Origin: Allorhodopirellula solitaria
GTDB lineage: Bacteria > Planctomycetota > Planctomycetia > Pirellulales > Pirellulaceae
Direction: 5' to 3'
DNA length: 52,797 nt
Assembly: GCF_007859855.1 (NCBI RefSeq)
Contig: NZ_SJPK01000020.1
Span: 1-52,797, forward strand
The notes below the pieces were generated by a model that was given only the letters and a program-made list of their open reading frames with translations, made no database searches and was not told the origin of the DNA. The position numbers and the translations under genes were made by a program. Of this stretch, positions 24,529 to 33,904 are shown piece after piece. The first letter of the stretch is position 1, and each line of letters starts with the position of its first letter.

Positions 24529-26343
24529 TCAGCGAGCTTCAGGCCGTGTGGCTACGCGAGGCTGTTCCTGAGCCACCGAGAAGAAGTTGTCGATTTGGGC
24601 GGATTGCTTGAGTTCATCAAACTTTAGGCCCATCGCGATGTTGATCTTCTTGTCGAGCAGGTCGCGTTGGAGTTCTCCCCGAACGGCTTCGATGTCATCG
24701 ACGACGGGATCCGTGAAACCTTGCGACCGCATGATGATGTACTTGTCGCCGGTGGCTACGATTCCACTGAGTTCGCCCGCTTTCATCGCAAACGCTTCTT
24801 TCTCGATCGAGCCCTGGCCGCCGAACTGGCGAATGGGGGGGACTTTTCCGAAGTTGCTGGCGGAGGTGGGTTCGATGCTGTACTGCTCTGCGAGCTGGCC
24901 GAAGAACTCATCGTTGGGGTTGTCACGAGCGAGTTCCCAGACCTTCTGGGCGGTGCGTTGGTCGGACAGCACGATCGCCAGGACTTCAGCACGCGGACCG
25001 AAAGCCGATGCAAAACCATGTTCGATGTCCTGCGGCGTGAGTTTCACTCCGTCTTCCACAAGGGATTTCAGAGCGACGCTCGGCCAAACCGAATCTTCCA
25101 CGTAGAGTTCTCGTGTGGTTTCACCTTGCGTCAGAACAGCTTCCATCCAAGCGTTCACGTCGGCTGCTCCGTCCTCCCGAACGTATCCATAGCTGACCGC
25201 GGCGCGATTGATTTCCTCATCAATGTCTTGCTGGGAAACCGTTTTGCCAGCCTGCTTGAGAGCCTGTGTCAGCAGTTTTCGGTTGATTTCACCTTCGAGA
25301 ACGGCTTCACCGTGCCGCTTGATGCACTCGCCAGCGACCGACGCGATCGTGACTTGTTGTCCGTTGATAATGGCCGCGACTCCGGGGTACTGTTTTTCCG
25401 CTTCGGGAACGCCGAGTACCTTGACGACTTGGGCGTCTTTCTGCAGCTTGGCGAACAATTCAGCCGCAGCTCCTTTCATCTTTTCGTCGCGAATTTGGTC
25501 ATTGATTTGTTCTTTGATGACTGGCAGCGCCTGCGGGCTCGGTTGGCTGGCGGGCATTCGTCGCACCGCTTGCATGAACACCCACTGATCGCCGATTTGG
25601 ATCACCGGCGAGACGTCGCCATCCTTCAACGCGAAGGCGGCTTCCTCGAGGCGAGAATCACCCATGTAGCGACGGATTGGCGGGATCAAGCCGCCGACAC
25701 TGGCGCTGGTTTCGTCTTCACTGTACTCTTTGGCCAAGCGGACAAAGTTTTGCGGTGCGGCCTTGGCTTGAGCGTAGACTTGGTTGGCCGTTTCTTGGTC
25801 GCCGATCATGATCATCCGGCATTTGACGGCTTCGCCGAACTGGGCGACGAATGCTCGGTTGAACTCCTCTTGGCTGACTTCCACGCGATCGGCCACGAGG
25901 CTACGCAGCGCCAGCATGGGCCAGATGATCTCGTTGCTGTATTGGTCGGGAGTGATGTCGCGTTCTTCGCGGAGCAGCTGCAGGTAACTGTCCACCGAGA
26001 GAGCAAACTTTTTGGCCACGCGAACGATCTCGGCACGCACATCATCGCCTGTCACGACAATATCGCGGCGTTTGCATTCCTGCATGATCAGGTGGCGGTT
26101 GACGAGATTGTCGAGCACGTCCGCCCCGTATCGCTCGAGCGAAGCGGTGGCAAGCGCGTCGCGACTGATCGGGTCGGCGTTGACGACGGCGACAACGGAT
26201 GACTCCGCCGCGTGGGTTCGTGGCTGCACGCCCGTGACCGAGACGGCCAACAGCACCGCAGTCAACCCGAGCGAGCGAAACGCGCATCGACGGTGCGAGG
26301 TCAAATGCGAAAATCGTGTACAGAATTCGAGCAAGGTCGACAT
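24529..26343 (-). CDS. Secreted parvulin-type isomerase with two SurA-like halves
   Basis: 604 aa with a signal peptide (LGLTAVLLAVSVTGVQPRTHA). It is built of two similar halves. Each has a SurA-like helical chaperone part (VNADPISRDALATASLER...; INGQQVTIASVAGECIKR...), then a PpiC/rotamase-like domain (VKCRMIMIGDQETANQVYAQAKAAP ... YSEDETSASVGG; AEVLAIVLSDQRTAQKVWELARDNP ... YSIEPTSASNFG). The Ser-Glu-Asp/Thr-Ala-Ser motif in both halves is the usual rotamase block. It should act on outer-membrane or exported proteins in the periplasm. The internal duplication is directly visible. Confidence 0.88.
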   Translation of the reverse strand: MSTLLEFCTRFSHLTSHRRCAFRSLGLTAVLLAVSVTGVQPRTHAAESSVVAVVNADPISRDALATASLERYGADVLDNLVNRHLIMQECKRRDIVVTGDDVRAEIVRVAKKFALSVDSYLQLLREERDITPDQYSNEIIWPMLALRSLVADRVEVSQEEFNRAFVAQFGEAVKCRMIMIGDQETANQVYAQAKAAPQNFVRLAKEYSEDETSASVGGLIPPIRRYMGDSRLEEAAFALKDGDVSPVIQIGDQWVFMQAVRRMPASQPSPQALPVIKEQINDQIRDEKMKGAAAELFAKLQKDAQVVKVLGVPEAEKQYPGVAAIINGQQVTIASVAGECIKRHGEAVLEGEINRKLLTQALKQAGKTVSQQDIDEEINRAAVSYGYVREDGAADVNAWMEAVLTQGETTRELYVEDSVWPSVALKSLVEDGVKLTPQDIEHGFASAFGPRAEVLAIVLSDQRTAQKVWELARDNPNDEFFGQLAEQYSIEPTSASNFGKVPPIRQFGGQGSIEKEAFAMKAGELSGIVATGDKYIIMRSQGFTDPVVDDIEAVRGELQRDLLDKKINIAMGLKFDELKQSAQIDNFFSVAQEQPRVATRPEAR

Positions 26344-26491
26344 GGGCGGACACTCCTTTATCCGAGCGGTTCGAAAGATCGAGCCGATTGCAATCCATTT
26401 TCGCTGGTCATCGGTGACCGAGCGAGTTGCAAATGCGGCAACATCGCGCGAACTTTAGAGAAATCCGAAAATTTCCTCAAGTCGGATCTGG

Positions 26492-27688
26492 CTACTTCTT
26501 GGCGTGTGCCAGCGCCAACAGGCAGTAGGCGGTGACGAGTTGGCGGTCACCCTCCATCCACCGATCACTCTGGCGATTGACCCACGACCCGTCATCCTGT
26601 TGGGAGGACTCGAGTTGATTGACGAGATCGGCACGCCAATCGTGCACCGTTCCGCCCTCGACATCGATGACTTCGATCCCCGCCACATCGAGTGATTTCG
26701 CAAAGGTGTGGTAGTAGTAATAGAGTCCTTGGGGCCCCATGCCCGGGTTGGTATCGAGTGCGTAGTTTTTGCGGATGAAATCCAGTGCCGCTTCAACGCG
26801 AGGATCTTCCGGGGTCAAACCCGCATAAATCATGCTTTTCAGGCCGGCGTACGTCATCGAGCCATAGCTGCGCAATCCGCCCGCCCCTGCCTCGCCGGCT
26901 TGGCTCTGGCCGCCCGCGGCAGGGGTGTAGTAGAACCCGCCATCGCCGACTCTGTCAGCGTACTTTGTATCGTTGACAGCTTGCATATCGTCTGCGGCCG
27001 GTAAGTTCTGGGTCCGTGCCACGAACCTGAGTGCTTTCTGAATCGATTCATCTTCGGCATCATTTCCGAGCTCATGGAGGGCATCGAGCATGAACGAGGT
27101 ATTGGATAGGTCGGGCCTTGAATGGCTGCCATAGCCCGCGCCGCCGTAGGCCGGATCGGCCGGCGTCAGCCCTTCTCCCTCGTCCCACTGGATGTCTTTG
27201 AGGAAGGCCTCCGCGCGGCTGAGAATGCTGTCGTATTTCCCTGCCCCGCCCGAGGCCGTTTCGTCGTTCGCCTCGTTGGCTGCGATGAGTGCCAGTACGG
27301 ATGTGGATGTCTCGTAGTTTCGGTGTTTCGAACCGATCTCGTAGATCCCGCCATCGGGACGGACCATTGACTCGACGTACTTCAACGCATCTTTGACAAC
27401 GGGATCGGCCTGCAGTGCTGCTGGGCGATGTTCGAGGATCGCTCGCACGCACAGGCCCGTCACCGCGGCGCCAGTCGCACCGCTGAAGGCGCCGTTGTCG
27501 CTCTGGCCTCGTGTTCGCAAGAACTCGATCCCGCGATCGGCCATGCGATCGATCCGAGCATCGAGGTTCGCCGCATCCTGAGCCGTATTGGCAGTGTCGC
27601 TCGGTGTCTCCGCCTGCACAGCTGGCGAACTGACGAGTCCGGGCATGCAGAGCGTGAATACGAGCAGGGATTTGTTGCTAAAACGCAT
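26492..27688 (-). CDS. Secreted alpha/alpha-toroid protein (squalene-cyclase-type repeats)
   Basis: 398 aa with a signal peptide (SLLVFTLCMPGLVSSPAVQA). Repeats of prenyltransferase/squalene-oxidase type are seen: LRTRGQSDNGAFSGATGAAVTGLCVRAIL, YVESMVRPDGGIYEIGSKHRNYETSTSVLALI, VGDGGFYYTPA and ESSQQDDGSWVNRQSDRWMEGDRQLVTAYCLLAL. The DxDD motif of squalene-hopene cyclases is not seen, and the protein is exported, so it is probably a non-cyclase member of the family common in planctomycetes. The ATG at 27688 follows AGGAAAAAG. The gene is 148 bases upstream of the parvulin gene on the same strand. Confidence 0.8.
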   Translation of the reverse strand: MRFSNKSLLVFTLCMPGLVSSPAVQAETPSDTANTAQDAANLDARIDRMADRGIEFLRTRGQSDNGAFSGATGAAVTGLCVRAILEHRPAALQADPVVKDALKYVESMVRPDGGIYEIGSKHRNYETSTSVLALIAANEANDETASGGAGKYDSILSRAEAFLKDIQWDEGEGLTPADPAYGGAGYGSHSRPDLSNTSFMLDALHELGNDAEDESIQKALRFVARTQNLPAADDMQAVNDTKYADRVGDGGFYYTPAAGGQSQAGEAGAGGLRSYGSMTYAGLKSMIYAGLTPEDPRVEAALDFIRKNYALDTNPGMGPQGLYYYYHTFAKSLDVAGIEVIDVEGGTVHDWRADLVNQLESSQQDDGSWVNRQSDRWMEGDRQLVTAYCLLALAHAKK

Positions 27689-28119
27689 TTTCTTTTTCCT
27701 AAACGAGAGATTCTTGGAAGGAAGTCTTTTTCGGAAAGCGGATTGGTGAGGTGGGCGGGCCGGCTGCGGCGGAATTTCCGCACCGCATGACGCATTTTAC
27801 ACCGTTTGCAAGGCAGTGTCTCACGTCCGCTTCCAGGGGGATGCAGTGCTCAGGTTGATCGCAATGGAAACCCCGTGTCGATCGACCGAACGATCGCAAT
27901 TAGGAGGCCAAGGGAGGTTCGCAAGGGACGGATTTCTATCCCCTCGCGACAGGTCACTTCCATGGGATTAGCAAACGCCAGACCAATCGTCGCGACCAGG
28001 GCACTGAAAAGCCGCATGGCCTCCACATGGGCAGGACGCTGACGAGCAGCGGCAGCGAATGGCCGTGACGGGCGAACGATCGCCAGCGGAGAATTGACAG
28101 GCAACAACAGGCTGGTAAC
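27689..28119. other. Region between divergent toroid and exchanger genes
   Basis: About 430 bases. A minus-strand 55-codon frame (28017-27850, MRLFSALVATIGLAFA...) has a signal-peptide-like start, but its GGAGG lies only 2 bases before the ATG. I do not call it. Promoters for the two divergent genes should lie here; none is obvious. Confidence 0.3.
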
Positions 28120-28173
28120 TTGGCGCCGCATTCCACGGTGCCGCCTCCGCTTTTGTCTGGTTATTGGGTCTAC

Positions 28174-29505
28174 ATGGGTATTCTTATTCCGCTGATTCTC
28201 ATTTCCTTCACCTGCCTGCTGATTTGGCGAGCATGCGATGGCTTTGAGATCGCGTCCGAGTATATCGGCCGCAACATGTCCGAGGGGGTCCGCGGCGGCA
28301 CAATCAACGCGATCTCGAGTTCGATCCCAGAACTCTGCACCACCCTGATCGCACTCTTTGTGCTCTCGGATCGAGATGGTTTCGCGATCGGGATCGGGAC
28401 GACAGCGGGCAGCGCGATGTTCAATGGCATGATCATCCCTGCCGCTTGCATCATGACCGTGGTGGGAACCGTGATCATGGGCGTCCGAGTCGCTTCGGTG
28501 CACGTGTCCACCAAAGTGTTGCTCCGGGACGGGCTGTCGCTGATCTTTTGCGAATTCATCTTGATCCTGCTGATCAACGGCCAGAAACTTCATTGGTGGC
28601 AGGGACTGGTCCTGATCGCGCTGTACGCAGCATATTTCGGATTCATGTTGCTATCGATGCAGCGCCGCTCCATGCAACCCAGCGACGCACTGACGAACGA
28701 CGACGCACTAGCGAACAGCGACGCGTTACCGAACGAGCACGCGCACGAACAAGTGGAGGAACCCGAGATCGAATCACGAGGAATCCTCGGCGGCCTGGTG
28801 TATTGGTTGTCCCTCGGGCCCTTGATGGATTTGGAGAGTATGTTCATCGGTGACAAGCAGCGGGAACAGATCACCAAGGAAACCTGGAACGGGTGGCCAC
28901 TGTTATTGACCTCAACGGCGATGATCGGCATCTCGTGTTGGATGCTGGTGAAAGCCTGCGAGTGGTTGGGGACGGGCAGTGTTGAGGCGCCCCACTACAC
29001 GCTGTTTGGCAACCAGCTGACGGGGATGGGCATGCCCCCGATGTTCGTGGCGGTGATCTTCGCCTCGATGGCAACGAGCGTGCCGGATCTCGTCATGTCG
29101 ATCCGAGACGCACGCGATGGTGATTACGACGACGCTGTTGCCAACGCGCTGGGAAGCAATATCTTCGACATTTGCTTTGCCCTCGGTTTTCCGCTGTTTC
29201 TGTTCACCTTGATAAACGGACCGATCGAAATGCCAGCAGAGATCGCTGCCGAGAGTGGCGAACTGAGACTGCTGCTGTTGGGGCTCACGATCGTCAGCTT
29301 TTTCATCTACTTCATTGGTCGCCGGGGTGTAACGGGCAACGGTGTGACGTACGTGCGGATGGGACGAGGCAAAGCACTGCTGCTGTTGGCCTTGTACCTG
29401 GTGTTCGTATCTTACATCGTTGCCCGCAGTCGAGGTTCAATCGCCGCTGAGGCCCTTTCGGTGCAGCTGCAGAGTCTGCTGCAATGGTTACCGGCCTTCG
29501 GGTGA
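28174..29505 (+). CDS. Cation/calcium exchanger (CaCA family)
   Basis: 443 aa from ATG 28174; a TTG at 28120 would add 18 residues. It is a membrane antiporter with two inverted alpha repeats. Repeat 1 is GGTINAISSSIPELCTTLIALF, with GTTAGSAMFNGMIIPA. Repeat 2 is FASMATSVPDLVMSI, with DDAVANALGSNIFDICFALG. These carry the acidic (SxPE / SVPD) and GSNIF-type signatures of Na+/Ca2+ exchangers. About ten membrane helices are visible. The loop between the halves holds a short tandem repeat (DALTNDDALANSDALPNE). The ion is Ca2+ by family, not proven here. Confidence 0.88.
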   Translation: MGILIPLILISFTCLLIWRACDGFEIASEYIGRNMSEGVRGGTINAISSSIPELCTTLIALFVLSDRDGFAIGIGTTAGSAMFNGMIIPAACIMTVVGTVIMGVRVASVHVSTKVLLRDGLSLIFCEFILILLINGQKLHWWQGLVLIALYAAYFGFMLLSMQRRSMQPSDALTNDDALANSDALPNEHAHEQVEEPEIESRGILGGLVYWLSLGPLMDLESMFIGDKQREQITKETWNGWPLLLTSTAMIGISCWMLVKACEWLGTGSVEAPHYTLFGNQLTGMGMPPMFVAVIFASMATSVPDLVMSIRDARDGDYDDAVANALGSNIFDICFALGFPLFLFTLINGPIEMPAEIAAESGELRLLLLGLTIVSFFIYFIGRRGVTGNGVTYVRMGRGKALLLLALYLVFVSYIVARSRGSIAAEALSVQLQSLLQWLPAFG

Positions 29506-29531
29506 TCTGGCGTCGACGATCGGCGTGTCAA

Positions 29532-31022
29532 TCAACCGAGCGGTCGGACGACCGATGTACTGCGGTAGTAGTCCATCAGCGTTTCAGGTGATAGCACCCC
29601 GCCACCCATCCCGCTCTTGTTGACGCCGCCATACGGTACGCCTTGGGCGAATACGTTGTGCGCATTGATCCAGCTATTACCAGCGACCATCGCTTCGGCA
29701 ACGCGAGCGGCACGCTTGTCGTCCTCGGTCCAGACGCTGTTGGCCAAGCCGTAGTCGGTGTCATTGACCATTTCGATCGCTTGATCCTCACTCGCAAACT
29801 TGGTGAGGTAGGCGACCGGCCCAAAGATCTCGTCTTGGGCGGCCACATTGTCGAGCGATCCGGCGAGCAGGGTTGGCTTGATGTAATGCCCGGTGAACCC
29901 CTCGACTTCGGCTTCGTCTCCACCGCACAGGCACTCGGCGCCACCGCTTTGGCCTTTCTCGAGATATCCGAGCACGCGGCTGCATTGTTTCGCGTTGACG
30001 ACCGGTCCCATGTCACTGGCCGGGTCGAGTGGGTGACCGACTCGCAACTTTTTCATTCTCGTCGTGCACTCCTGGACAAATTCGTCATAGATCGTGTCCT
30101 GGACCAGCCACCGCGTCGCGTCGCAGCAGACTTGACCGGAGTGAAACGTGATGGCATTGACCAGCTTCTCAGCGGTCTCGGCGACATCAACGTCATCGAA
30201 GACAACAGCGGCGCCTTTGCCACCGAGTTCGAGTTTCACTGGGACGAGGTTACGCCCGCAGGCTTCGCCGACCATCCGGCCGACCTCCGGTGATCCGGTG
30301 AAGGACATGCGTTTGATCTGGGAATTGTTGGACAACGCCGCCCCGGCCCTCGCACCGCTTCCGGTGATCACATTGATGACACCATCGGGCACGCCAACCT
30401 CTTTAGCCAAGCGAGCCAGATAGATCGCTGAGAGTGACGTGTCCTCAGCAGGCTTGATCACCACCGTATTACCTGCGGCGAGCGCCGGGCTGATCCCCCA
30501 ACCAATCAATAGGAAGGGAAAGTTCCAGGGGAAGATGAAAGCGCACGCACCCCAGGGCTGTCGGTACTTCCAAGCATCGAAACCGGGGGCATCGATCTTC
30601 TCACGCGTTTCGACATTGCCAGCGAGCTTAACAAAGTATCGCAGCGTATCGACTAGGTTCTGCACATCACCCTGAGCCTGGGCTTCGATTTTTCCAGCGT
30701 CGAGTGCTTCAATTTGAGCGATGACCGGTTTGTGCTGCTCGACCGCATCGGCCAACCGCATAAGGATTGCCCCGCGATCCTTTTGCGAGAGCGCCGACCA
30801 GGCCGGAAAGGCACCGGCAGCAATTTCAACAGCCCGATCTACCTCGTCAGCACTCAGGTCATGGATTTCGGCGATCTGATCCCCAGACCCCGGGTCGATC
30901 GTAGCAATCGTGTCCCCGGATGCGGCAGGAAAATTCTGTCCTCCCACAAAACAGGGGTAAGGGCTCTGGCTCAAAAATGCTTCGACTTCAGGAAGCAGCT
31001 TCGTAGGGGCAGTGACACTCAT
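29532..31022 (-). CDS. Aldehyde dehydrogenase, NAD(P)-dependent
   Basis: 496 aa from ATG 31022 (MSVTAPTKLLPEVEAFL), after GAGG; the frame is open further up but homology starts here. It carries the family motifs PWNFPFLLIGWGISPALAAGNTVVIKPAEDTS, FTGSPEVGR, the general-base Glu in KLELGGKGA, and the catalytic Cys in FHSGQVCCDATRW. The NKSGMGG motif lies at the C-terminus. It oxidises aldehydes to acids; it looks closest to betaine-aldehyde/aliphatic ALDHs, but the substrate is not clear. It converges on the exchanger gene 26 bases away. Confidence 0.92.
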   Translation of the reverse strand: MSVTAPTKLLPEVEAFLSQSPYPCFVGGQNFPAASGDTIATIDPGSGDQIAEIHDLSADEVDRAVEIAAGAFPAWSALSQKDRGAILMRLADAVEQHKPVIAQIEALDAGKIEAQAQGDVQNLVDTLRYFVKLAGNVETREKIDAPGFDAWKYRQPWGACAFIFPWNFPFLLIGWGISPALAAGNTVVIKPAEDTSLSAIYLARLAKEVGVPDGVINVITGSGARAGAALSNNSQIKRMSFTGSPEVGRMVGEACGRNLVPVKLELGGKGAAVVFDDVDVAETAEKLVNAITFHSGQVCCDATRWLVQDTIYDEFVQECTTRMKKLRVGHPLDPASDMGPVVNAKQCSRVLGYLEKGQSGGAECLCGGDEAEVEGFTGHYIKPTLLAGSLDNVAAQDEIFGPVAYLTKFASEDQAIEMVNDTDYGLANSVWTEDDKRAARVAEAMVAGNSWINAHNVFAQGVPYGGVNKSGMGGGVLSPETLMDYYRSTSVVRPLG

Positions 31023-31267
31023 GAATTTCGCCTCGTGGGGAAAGGGTGCGGTCGCGTGGCAGCTTAGAGCCGTCGGAAAAGGGGGGCTGGCCCGCTCAGG
31101 CGAGACCATTGATAACCGAATGCAGCGATTCGCTGCCAATGGGTCAGTCCGCTTTTCGGATAGCCGCTGAGTATAACGTTCTCAAACCTTTCGCGAAACC
31201 GAATTGCCCGCCCAGCCGCTGGCGCGTCGCGTGACCGATAGGTGGCGAACAATGCGACAGTTCCTCC
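31023..31267. other. Upstream region of the aldehyde dehydrogenase
   Basis: About 245 bases without a gene, between the dehydrogenase start and the next repeat. No clear promoter or terminator. Confidence 0.25.
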
Positions 31268-31554
31268 GTCGTGGACGACGCGCCGAACTGTTGATCGCCC
31301 ACGAGTTTTCTACGGCCGAGGCGTCGAAGAAAATAGCCCGTGGTTTGAGCGTAAGCGAACACCACCGGATACGACAGCCAACCCCGAATGGGGTGGAAGA
31401 TCATTCACGGCGAGGTCTGCGACCCACTTCGGGGGCGACGCTCCATCGCCAACGAACAACCGTAGGTGGCGCTGCGCTGACCTACGTCTATTCTCTGAAA
31501 TCCCTGACGGGATATTGATGGAAATTCAACAGCTCGTTTCCTCGTTCAATACGA
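31268..31554. repeat. MITE-like element, class 2 (CCCCGAATGGGG core)
   Basis: It has end sequences like the class 1 elements (GAACTGTTGATCGCCC at the left; complement of GAGCTGTTGAATTTCC at the right). The interior is different and shared with 43638-43936: AGAATAGCCCGTGG / AAAATAGCCCGTGG, GAACACCACCGGA, ACCCCGAATGGGGT, GATCATTCACG, TCTGCGACCCACTTCGGGG, and CGTAGGTGGC. It includes small hairpins ACCCC-GAAT-GGGGT and GACCC...GGGTC. There is no gene. Confidence 0.75.
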
Positions 31555-31679
31555 CACTGATCACTCCCGAGTTCCTTACGCGTCTCGGCTCAATCAACAG
31601 GGAGCCCCGTCGGACGAGCCCACGCGGGATCCGGATGAACGTGGTATCCACAATTCTGGGTCCCGTCCTCTACCGGCAC

Positions 31680-32960
31680 CTACTGGGAATCCGCGGCGGC
31701 CAATCCCGCAGCTCGGCCGGTGCTGAAGGCGGCTTGGAAATTGTAGCCTCCGATCCATCCGTCGACATCCAAGACTTCTCCTGCGATGAACAGTCCCTCG
31801 ACGCGTCGCGAACGCATCGACCGTGGGTCGACATCGGCTAAGGTCACGCCACCTGCGGTCACTTCGGCTTTGGCAAATCCTCGTGTGTCGTGGACGGGCA
31901 ATTGCCAGCGTTTGAGGTGCTCGACCAAGCGGTTTCCTGAAGCCGCGGAGAACTCTGCGACTGTTTTCTCACCGCTAGCGGTCTTGGCGCCGCAGGCGAT
32001 GGCGACCTCGCTGGCGAGCCGAGACGGCAACCATCGACTGATGATCGACGTTACGTTCTGCCGCCCCTCCTTCCCGCTCCGCTGTGACAGCAATTCACGC
32101 AATTGCGATTCGCTGAGCTCCGGGACGAGGTCCAATTGCAAACGGGTGTCAGCGAAGGCCGGCGCGGCTGTAATCGTGCCGCTGACATCCATCGCCGCGG
32201 GCCCGGAGAACCCGAAGTGCGTGAACAGCCATGACGAGCGGCGTTGCACGAGAGGTCGTTTGGACGACTGGCTCGGCGCCTTGTGAACTTCCGCGACAAC
32301 GTCTTCGAGCGTCAACCCCGAGAGAGCGCGTGTCGATTCGGTACCGCCGACCAAGGGGACCAAGGCAGGTCGTGGGCGGACGATCGTATGCCCGAGCTCG
32401 GATAGCCAGCCATACGCGTCACCGGTCGTGCCGCATCCGGGCCAGCTGCGTCCGCCCGCCGTGACGATGACACGATCGGCGGTGAGTTCGTGTTGCCCCG
32501 CCGAGGACTGCACCGTGACAATCCATTGACCGTCCGCGCCGGGCCGAATCCCCTGCACAGCCGATGCGAGCTCCAACCGAGCGCCGGCCTCGATCATGTC
32601 TCGGTGTAAGGCATCGCGAACATCGATGGCCCGATTGCTCTGCGGGAAGATCTTGCCCGTCTCCTCGCGTTTGGTAGGCACTCCGAGCGTTCGAAAATGC
32701 TCGATGGAATCCGTCGGTGACCACTTCCCTACACTCGGTTGCAGCCATCGTGCGGCGTGGCCAAATGCTTTCGTGATGCCGCGTGAGTCGGTGTCCTGAG
32801 TCAAATTGCAGCGTGTACCGCCCGACATCAGGATTTTTACACCTGTTTTCGAGGATTTCTCCAGAACGGTGACGTCGCCTCCACTCCCCGCCGCGGCCGC
32901 AGCGGCCATCATCCCAGCGGCACCAGCGCCAATCACGATAATGCGGGGCGAATGAGACAT
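31680..32960 (-). CDS. FAD-dependent oxidoreductase of the HI0933/BaiN family
   Basis: 426 aa from ATG 32960 (MSHSPRIIVIGAGAAGMM). The N-terminus is a dinucleotide-binding GxGxxG/A motif followed by VLEKSSKTGVKILMSGGTRCNLT, the signature of this family. VIVTAGGRSWPGCGTTGDAYGWL lies near residue 185. The C-terminal FAD block is GLFIAGEVLDVDGWIGGYNFQAAFSTGRAAG. Members are aminoacetone/NAD(P)H-linked or unknown flavoproteins; the exact reaction is not known. It starts 35 bases after the stop of the transglutaminase gene on the same strand, so it may be the last gene of that long transcript. Confidence 0.88.
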   Translation of the reverse strand: MSHSPRIIVIGAGAAGMMAAAAAAGSGGDVTVLEKSSKTGVKILMSGGTRCNLTQDTDSRGITKAFGHAARWLQPSVGKWSPTDSIEHFRTLGVPTKREETGKIFPQSNRAIDVRDALHRDMIEAGARLELASAVQGIRPGADGQWIVTVQSSAGQHELTADRVIVTAGGRSWPGCGTTGDAYGWLSELGHTIVRPRPALVPLVGGTESTRALSGLTLEDVVAEVHKAPSQSSKRPLVQRRSSWLFTHFGFSGPAAMDVSGTITAAPAFADTRLQLDLVPELSESQLRELLSQRSGKEGRQNVTSIISRWLPSRLASEVAIACGAKTASGEKTVAEFSAASGNRLVEHLKRWQLPVHDTRGFAKAEVTAGGVTLADVDPRSMRSRRVEGLFIAGEVLDVDGWIGGYNFQAAFSTGRAAGLAAADSQ

Positions 32961-32995
32961 GGGTGAGTTGCTAGTATTGATGAAGCGGAAAGCGA

Positions 32996-33904
32996 TTATG
33001 CAGTGGGTGACGAATCGAGGGGCAGCACATCGACACTGACCTTTAAGATCGGCTTGCCGCCACCCATCACGATCCCCCGCATCGGACTGATGTCGTCGTA
33101 GTCGCGTCCCAAGCACATCGGAATATGATCAGTGCCCGCGCGAACCGCATTGGTGGGGTCAAAGTCAACCCAGCCGATTTTTTCGCCGGCGTAAACGCCG
33201 ATCCAGGCGTGCGATTCGTCGCAACCGACCAGTCGGGGTTTGCCCGGTGGTGGGTAGGTTCTCAGGTAGCCGCTGACATACCGGACGGCCAGGCCAAGGC
33301 TTCTCAAACACGCGATCTGGATATGAGCAAAATCCTGACAAACGCCTGCCTTCTGGATGAACGCTTCCTCGGTCGAGGTGTTTACATCCGTGGCCTGGGT
33401 GTCGTACCGGAAATCGTTGTTGATTTGTACAGTGAGCGCCTGCACGGCATCGACCACACTCGCATGAGGCTGCATGACTTTGCGTGCATAGTCCGCGAAC
33501 ATATCGGTAAGCTCGATGCGTCGCGAGGCGAATGTGTATTCGCTCGCCAGCCAATCGGCGGGCTGCTCACCGCGTCGAATCACCCCAATCAGCTCTCGCC
33601 AGTCCGGCGCGCCCGACAGATTCTCGTCGCTGGGAATGGACACGGTCACCCGGCTAGCGACGCGCACTTGCAGCGACTGATGCAGCGACTCGATCGAGAA
33701 CGAATCGACCACGTTCCCAAAGTAGTCGGTGTGCTGATGCAGCGAGGTTGGCGTGGGTGTGATCGCCACCTCACAGGAGTGGCAAACCAGGTGTGAGTGG
33801 TTTCGCGGCCGCATGCGAAGTTGGTTTTGGCACAGCGCAACGGGCTCGCTGTACCGGTAGGATGTTTCGTGGACAATTTGGTATTCAGCAGATTTCATCG
33901 TCAC
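32996..33904 (-). CDS. Transglutaminase-like cysteine protein (bacterial N-domain type)
   Basis: 302 aa starting at GTG 33904, whose GTGA overlaps the TGA of the upstream gene. The N-terminal beta domain (YQIVHETSYRYSEPVALCQNQLRMRPR) is the Bact_transglu_N module. The core has catalytic Cys in KAGVCQDFAH near residue 190, His in CDESHAWIGVY near residue 233, and Asp in WVDFDPTNA near residue 249. Such proteins are found with circularly permuted ATP-grasp and alpha-E genes and are thought to cleave or form amide bonds of a peptide tag (Iyer and Aravind amidoligase work). Here it is coupled to the ATP-grasp/alpha-E fusion. Confidence 0.88.
   Translation of the reverse strand: MTMKSAEYQIVHETSYRYSEPVALCQNQLRMRPRNHSHLVCHSCEVAITPTPTSLHQHTDYFGNVVDSFSIESLHQSLQVRVASRVTVSIPSDENLSGAPDWRELIGVIRRGEQPADWLASEYTFASRRIELTDMFADYARKVMQPHASVVDAVQALTVQINNDFRYDTQATDVNTSTEEAFIQKAGVCQDFAHIQIACLRSLGLAVRYVSGYLRTYPPPGKPRLVGCDESHAWIGVYAGEKIGWVDFDPTNAVRAGTDHIPMCLGRDYDDISPMRGIVMGGGKPILKVSVDVLPLDSSPTA

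Noticed and set aside
24667-26202. 511-residue plus-strand frame over the parvulin gene
   Set aside because: Antisense shadow; composition mirrors the real gene.
27850-28017. 55-codon minus-strand frame with signal-like start
   Set aside because: GGAGG is too close to the ATG and no homologue is recognised.
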